DNA from: Neostapfia colusana
Lineage: Eukaryota > Streptophyta > Magnoliopsida > Poales > Poaceae
Assembly (NCBI GenBank): GCA_030760725.1
Contig: JASWHV010000005.1
Location: forward strand, 92,758,622 to 92,822,621
Reading direction: 5' to 3'
DNA: 64,000 nucleotides
Each line of letters opens with the position of its first letter. Position 1 is the first letter of the stretch. The notes under the pieces were generated by a model. The model was not told the DNA's origin, ran no database searches, and saw only the letters and a program-made list of their open reading frames with translations. Shown piece by piece: positions 58,375 to 64,000 of this stretch. Position numbers and translations under genes: made by a program.

Positions 58375-61300
58375 TGTGAGGACCCCGCCGTCCCGATCAC
58401 TCACGGAGACGGGATACCTCGCCCGGGAATCGCATTGGGTGGTGCCGTGCGATGCGGCACCCAACAGCACACATAATAAAGCATCATATTACATAAATCA
58501 AGCGGAAACTTACAAAGTTTTGACTTTACAAATACTTCTAAAAATAAACTACAGCGGAAGACTATTACAACTTACGACTCATATCTATGCTAAGCAACAG
58601 AGAAGGTGTCCAGCCCGCGGAACCTTCTCACTAGCAACACTATCACAGTAGCAGCGGCAGGGGTTGCCCTGAGTTCACCACTCGGAGAGTTCCGAATCTC
58701 CTTAGGCACCCGTACATCTCAGCGTACAGTTATTTCCTGCAAAACAACTTGTGCAGTATCTGTGAGCACGAAGCTCAGCAAGACTGACCCGTCACCCTAG
58801 TCATGAAACTCTATATGATGGAAATAGAGGGCTGATTATAGCAGTTTGCATAAACGATAAACTTGAGCTAAAGGAGAGTCCTTACTTCAAGTTTTAAGCA
58901 ACTTTTATAGCCCTCGCGCAACTTACATCGAGACTCCACAATCAAACAAGAAACGCTTCATCTCGATGTCACTTGCTCGAGGTGAAAGTAACTTTAGTGA
59001 GCTATCCTAGACTCAAACTGACCTTGCGCCATTACCGTCGAGACTCCACAATCAAACAAGAAACGCTTTGCCTCGACGCTACTAGCCCAAGGTGGAAATT
59101 AAATTTAGTGAAGTGTTGATCGTTCCTCATCTCCATTATGAGGATTACCCACGAAGCATATTAAATATTTCCCGGTTTATTACTACGTCACGACTCAGTG
59201 TACAAGTATGCTCACTACCGCGAGCGACGGTGATTGCAATCAAAAACACCCGGCTGACACGACACGTACGCCCGTACTCGACGTTGCACACAGCAACCGT
59301 CACTGACGCCGTACGTGGCCACCTTTCACACGACACCCAAATGTCAAACCGGTCCCACTGACTGGGATTAAGTCTCTCTACGGCAAACCCTCGTAGAGCC
59401 GACTCCTCTATCCTTTCAGCATCGACATCAGACGGTGAGGTATGCCTCGACACCCAGGTTAACATGTTACATCGGTTTCCTGGGTCCCATATTGCCAGTA
59501 TGCATCCGGTACACATCTCAAACTTGTCCAGCGGGGCCGCACACGAGAACGGGCCTTAATCGACTCAGACATAGACTAGGCTCACAGGACCACGTCCTTG
59601 ACCTTCCATCCACTGCCCAGTCTCCATTCCCAACTATGAGGATCAATTCCCAACTCTTCCGATTGATCCCCCTTAATCCCATTTCACGATTAGGAATCTG
59701 CCTACTCGAGATATGCCTCTTTTAATCCACTTTTATTGAGAACAACAGTTATAATTAATTGATAACATATCCTACATTAAACTCCAGGGTTTTCTGGGCA
59801 TGCATTTGGAGTTTCATACCATCTAGACGTAATGCAATAAATAAAATGCTAGACGTATGAAGTGAATACAAATAAAAACTTGTAATTTGATGCAAACCGG
59901 GGCTTGCCTTTGTTTTGCAGGTGACTTATATATATATGCAGTTAGTGAAGACCACGTGACTTGGTCTCTTGCCTCCTTCCTTTGATCTCTCCTCCAATGG
60001 TTTCAAGTCCTTCACGTAGATGCTACACGTAGTGAATATGCACATATATTTATTTGTAAAGATTTTGCTACAAGTTCTAATGACAAGTTTACCCAAAACT
60101 GGAACCCTGTTTAATAATTTAAAATGACACTGGTGCTAAGGTTTTGTGTTTGGATCTAAGCACATGATTAGTGCTAAGTGGTTTCCCCCTCTTCTATATT
60201 GATCACCTAATGAGGTTAAAAAGCACAGGGGTGATCCAGGGCTCCAATGGAGCTGAGAATTTTCATGTGCGTTCCTTGTCACAAGAAAGTCCTCTGGACC
60301 AAAAATTAGCACTTTTCATTGAGTGGTTTGTTCAGAATAATTTTCTAAGCAATTAAGCAAAGAAGGATTAATTCTGGGATCCCACCCATGTTCATGCAAA
60401 AATTAGTGAACCACAATCTCAATTATAGCTCATAGAGTTTGCATGAATTTTCCTAGCATTTTTGGTTCTAAGGAATAGCTAGAACTGAATTTCCAAGTTT
60501 TGGAAATTCTCTGAAATTGTTTTCTGTATTCATTTGAATACAGAAACTTAAAATCAGAATTAACCTAACTAAATCAACTCCAAATGAGCTGAGAATTTTA
60601 CAGATGTTCACTAATACCCTAAAGACTATTCTGGCAAAATTTGAGTAGTTTTGGATTAACTAAACTCCCTCTAAAATTCTTTTTCTAGAAAGCTTTAAAG
60701 GATTTTACAGAATTAAATAAAGGGTTTCATACAAATTAGGTTCTACAATTGGATAGTACTCTATCAGAGGTATCCAAAAAAATTTGTTTCACAATTTTTG
60801 GATTCTCCTACCAAAAGTTGTGGCTATTCAAAGTTTGAACTGAAAATTGAAATTCCCCAAAATGTTCAAATACTGTCAGTGGGTCCAGGGACAGGTGTCA
60901 CTCGTTGAGGCAAGCCACACGGGGCTACAGGGTATTTCCCGCGCCACCACACCAGATCCCTGCGCCACAGCCGATCAAATATTTGAAAAACCGTCGCTGA
61001 CGGGCGGGACCCATCGGGAAGTCTTCTACCTCCGGCCCCCGCGCCCGCGAGCCGCCGTGCTCGCCGGAGTTCGACGGATCCCGGCCTCCCGGCCATCCCC
61101 CGAGCCCTCCCTCGCTGCTAGGGCCTTATTTCACGTGCTGAACACGATGGAACCCTCTTCCCCGGCCGGCGATGGCTCTAACCTAGCTGGCCACGGCGCG
61201 GCGGCTCTGAACCGGTTCGGCAACGTCGCCCGGTCATCCGAGCCTGCCCAGACCTCGGTGGAACGGCGCTACAGCACCAGTGGACACCAGGGAGGATCGT

Positions 61301-62708
61301 CCGGGTGGTGAAGCAGCCTGCAAATGGACCTAACCTAGCTCTCATCGGGAGCCCGAACCGCCCCACCATAACCGCCGTGGAAAAAGTGTGAAATACGTCG
61401 TGCACAATGGTTTTCAGGCATTGGTTGCAAAAGGGCAAAAGATCGCCGGCTAGCCCAGCTCGTGTGTGCAAGATTTGACGGCCTAAGAATGAGAGGGACA
61501 ATCGAATTTGGTATTACCGTATCAGAAGGTCGGATGGTGCCCGACGGCGATCTTTTCCCAAATTTGAGCCCGGTAGATCATCTCATGGCTTGAGCTTCGG
61601 GGATGAGCATCAGGGGCTCCCAGCGCATCCGAGGGCGCTCTAGCTCGGGCCTGAGAAGCTCTCGGTGGAGCTGTCCACGTGAGACCAGCTCGGTTTCCCG
61701 ATGGTGAGCCTCGGTGCCCGGTGAAATTCGTCAAATTGTGATCAAACGATGCGGCAATGCCACGGAGTAGAGCGATGGGTCGCTAGAGCACACGCTGGCG
61801 CTCACTTCTTCCGTGGATCACTCGGGCAGTGGAGGGGGCGACGCGGTTTGCAACAGGCAGACGAGAAACGGCGCCGGGAGGTTCCTGTTGTGCGCGCGAG
61901 AGTGGGAACCGAGGACAACGCGCGAGCTGCGTGATAAGGAGGGGGAAAACCAGCTCGCCAGCACAGAGGTCGCGAGGGAGAGGTGGCGTCGGCCTTGCCC
62001 CGGTGTCGCGCGGTGAGAAGGACCGAGGCGGTCTCGGTGGCGCGATGACTTCGTGAGGAGGAGAAAAACAGGGACCGTGCACCGCCTGAGCTGAAGATCT
62101 TTTGCACACTCATTTCCCCCAATGACATGTGGGCCCCACAATTCAGTACCTCTTTCCTCAAAATATCTCCAAAGTTTGACAATTATCCAACCCAATTGTT
62201 TGAAAATTGGAAACTGAGCTCATTTGACAAGCTTGGACAAATTCCATGCAAATTCAAATGTTCATTTGAATTCTTTGCACATTTGACTCCCTTTGGAAAA
62301 ATGGGCAGCAAATCTTTTCAAAAATTAATGAAACTTTGCCTCCCCACTAATTTGCACCGAAGGAATCCAAATATGCCACTTGATCCTTGTGTTAGCTGCT
62401 GCAAACAATAGTTTGGACACAACAGTTTTGAATTTCTCATTGTGTCCTTCCCTCACTTGAAGTTTTGAATTTACCTTTAGTCCATCTCTGATTTTTAAAC
62501 CCTTCCCTTGCACTTGAGCTCTTCATTTCTGGGGTTTTAATCTAAATGAGGTCCATCCATGCAGTAACCCTAAGTCTGTTTAGAAGAATTCTCACCAATG
62601 TTATCATATGTGGGAAAAAGTTTCAACTAAGCCCCTTTTTCATACACATGACTCCAACATTTGTACAAACTCATGTTTCTTTGTATTCACATTTTTGGGA
62701 CCTTTACA
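58375..62708 (-). repeat. Element 1 5' LTR
   Basis: 4,334 bp, TGTGAGGACC to CCTTTACA on the plus strand, nearly identical to 47922-52240. Terminal hairpin at 58441-58461, tandem invariant-loop hairpins at 58926-58968 and 59036-59078, GC-rich island at about 60870-62090. As the 5' copy it would hold the promoter; I could not pick out a TATA box with confidence. Confidence 0.96.
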
Positions 62709-62713
62709 CTATT

Positions 62714-64000
62714 CTAGCTTGTTCAACAGACTCGCACATGGCTCGGTCCTCAATCGACACAAGCGGAGCTATGGCACCCAGGCCCCAAAGTCCTGCTGCC
62801 CTTACTCTCCGCTCAGTCTCATTTTTCTTGCCATGTGATTCATTTGCTCTCTCTAACCGAGTGATGTGCCTCTAGCCTATTCTCGTGAGTAGTTCCAACT
62901 ACTCGACCTGTACTGAATCCTACACTAGTTTAGCATTGCAGTGGCTACTAGAGGTTTAAAACCTAAGCCCAAAACCCTGGTTCTCTTGGCTATGCAATTG
63001 GGTTTTCAAACAAGACTCTAATGCATAATTGTAAGAAGTACTTAATGTAAGTTCTCAAAACAATAAAATTTATGAAAACAGCTAATGCAAACAGGAACTT
63101 GCCTTTTCTGCAGGGGAGTAATATATAATAGAAGTTAGTATTCTTCGATCCCTTGATTCTTTTGAGCTCAACTGATCCACACGTCAAGGGATGACTCCGT
63201 CGATGTCCTTCGTCGTGAGCACTATCGATATGAATATGCATAAGTTGTTATAAAGCAATTTAAAGAATTTAGAGACTTAAAGTTCTTAATAACAGAGGCT
63301 GTGTGGAAATGCCAAGAATGGCTTTGTTGCCTCTGTTGTGCAAAGAAACATCAAGAAAACAAATTGCCTTCGGAGTTTAATTATATCCATATCTATGTTC
63401 CTAATGGACATAAGAGATGAGCTAACATGATTTGGGTATAACTACAGAGCCTTATCTCCAATAACTTCGAAATGTTTACAGGAAGCCATAGACTACACAG
63501 GGATTTAGCTTGCCAAATTGCAGCTAAAGTGGAAGGAAATTGTGTCTTCCATAATTCCTACAAGACTCTTATGTATTTCCCCACATACATAAACATGGAA
63601 AACCAATACAGGGAGTTCTAAGGATCATCTTGAGCTGAAATTTTGCATGTCAGTTCCTGGTCACAATAAAGTAATTTTTTCCAAAATTCATGCCTTTTAC
63701 TTGAGTAGTTCTTCCAGAATAATTCCTTAAGTATTCCTAGTAAAAAGAATTAATTCTGAAGTACTGTTCATGTTCATGCCCAATCAAGTGAACTACAATT
63801 TCAAGTATAACTCATAGAGGATGGCTGAATTTTCCTATGGTTGTTGGAGCTATGAATTGCCCAGAAATGATTCTACAAGGTGGGATCATTTTCTGAAAAA
63901 GTTTCTGGACAATTTAGAGTACAGCAGATTGCACTCAGCGAATTCCTACCCAATTCAACTGCAAATGAGATTAAAATTTGCTAGAATGTCAATAATATCC
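62714..64000 (-). repeat. LTR5, continuation to the window edge
   Basis: After the second CTATT the LTR5 sequence resumes. The start (CTAGCTTGTTCAACAG) matches the reverse complement of about 35120-35140, and the end matches LTR1 at about 1260-1600. AT-rich, no gene. The sense 5' end is outside the window. Confidence 0.85.

Larger units (their letters stand above)
47922..62708 (-). mobile_element. Element 1: complete Ty3/gypsy chromovirus, probably youngest
   Basis: 14,787 bp with target duplication CTATT (47917-47921 and 62709-62713) in LTR5. Order on the minus strand: 5' LTR 58375-62708, primer-binding site 58359-58371, leader exon, putative intron, gag from 56829, pol to 52312, purine tract, 3' LTR 47922-52240. 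The two LTRs look almost identical over 4.3 kb, with one 12-13 bp indel near 58890 and scattered substitutions. Despite this, coding is broken by several stops and frameshifts, so it was probably copied with help from an active relative. Confidence 0.96.

Overview
This window is plant nuclear DNA, most likely from a grass. It consists almost entirely of nested Ty3/gypsy LTR retrotransposons, and I found no host gene, tRNA or rRNA. The grass assignment is an inference from the repeat type and the very deep nesting. All copies look like one lineage of chromodomain-carrying gypsy elements (chromovirus, Tekay/Del-like). They share LTRs of about 3.6-4.3 kb starting TGTAA and ending TCA or CACA in sense orientation. 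They share a tRNA-iMet primer-binding site where one survives, the order gag-PR-RT-RNaseH-integrase-chromodomain, and a purine tract of the form TTTTAAGGGGGGAGGA.

Layout, oldest layer first. Element 3 (+ strand) is the base layer. Its pieces are a leader and gag start (6838-8142), gag-protease (22325-23736) and RNaseH-integrase-chromodomain (44828-46876). The reverse transcriptase core is deleted at the 44.9 kb junction. Four insertions interrupt it. LTR2 (ending at 6837) lies in its leader and itself carries LTR1 (ending at 3577). Element 2 (8143-22324, complete, - strand, 5-bp duplication AATAT) lies in gag. Element 4 (an LTR-like unit, 23737 to 44822, duplication CCAGT) lies after the protease. 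LTR5 (46893 to beyond the window) lies just after the pol stop. Element 4 is split by a + strand complex: element 6 is a deletion derivative with one LTR joined directly to integrase, and element 5 (about 24935-36159) is inserted in element 6's 5' LTR (duplicated GAGTA next to its 3' LTR). LTR5 is split by element 1 (47922-62708, complete, - strand, duplication CTATT), probably the youngest because its two LTRs look almost identical.

Every gag-pol copy is damaged by stops, frameshifts or deletions, so nothing here is autonomous. The best preserved is element 5, which has an intact gag frame and pol broken by two small indels and one in-frame stop. It also carries an extra reading frame upstream of gag (26289-27233): a compact N-terminal domain, then a coiled coil and an acidic tail, with a strong splice acceptor directly before its ATG.

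The most interesting signals are in non-coding RNA regions. Two LTR hairpins keep pairing while the stems change sequence; one has a fixed loop core, GTTTCTTGTTTGATTG. The leader exon of elements 1 and 2 carries a run of conserved hairpins. A conserved leader intron ends immediately before gag in all four gag copies, which suggests gag and the upstream frame could be chosen by alternative splicing. The LTRs also share a GC-rich island of about 1.1 kb at the same relative position.
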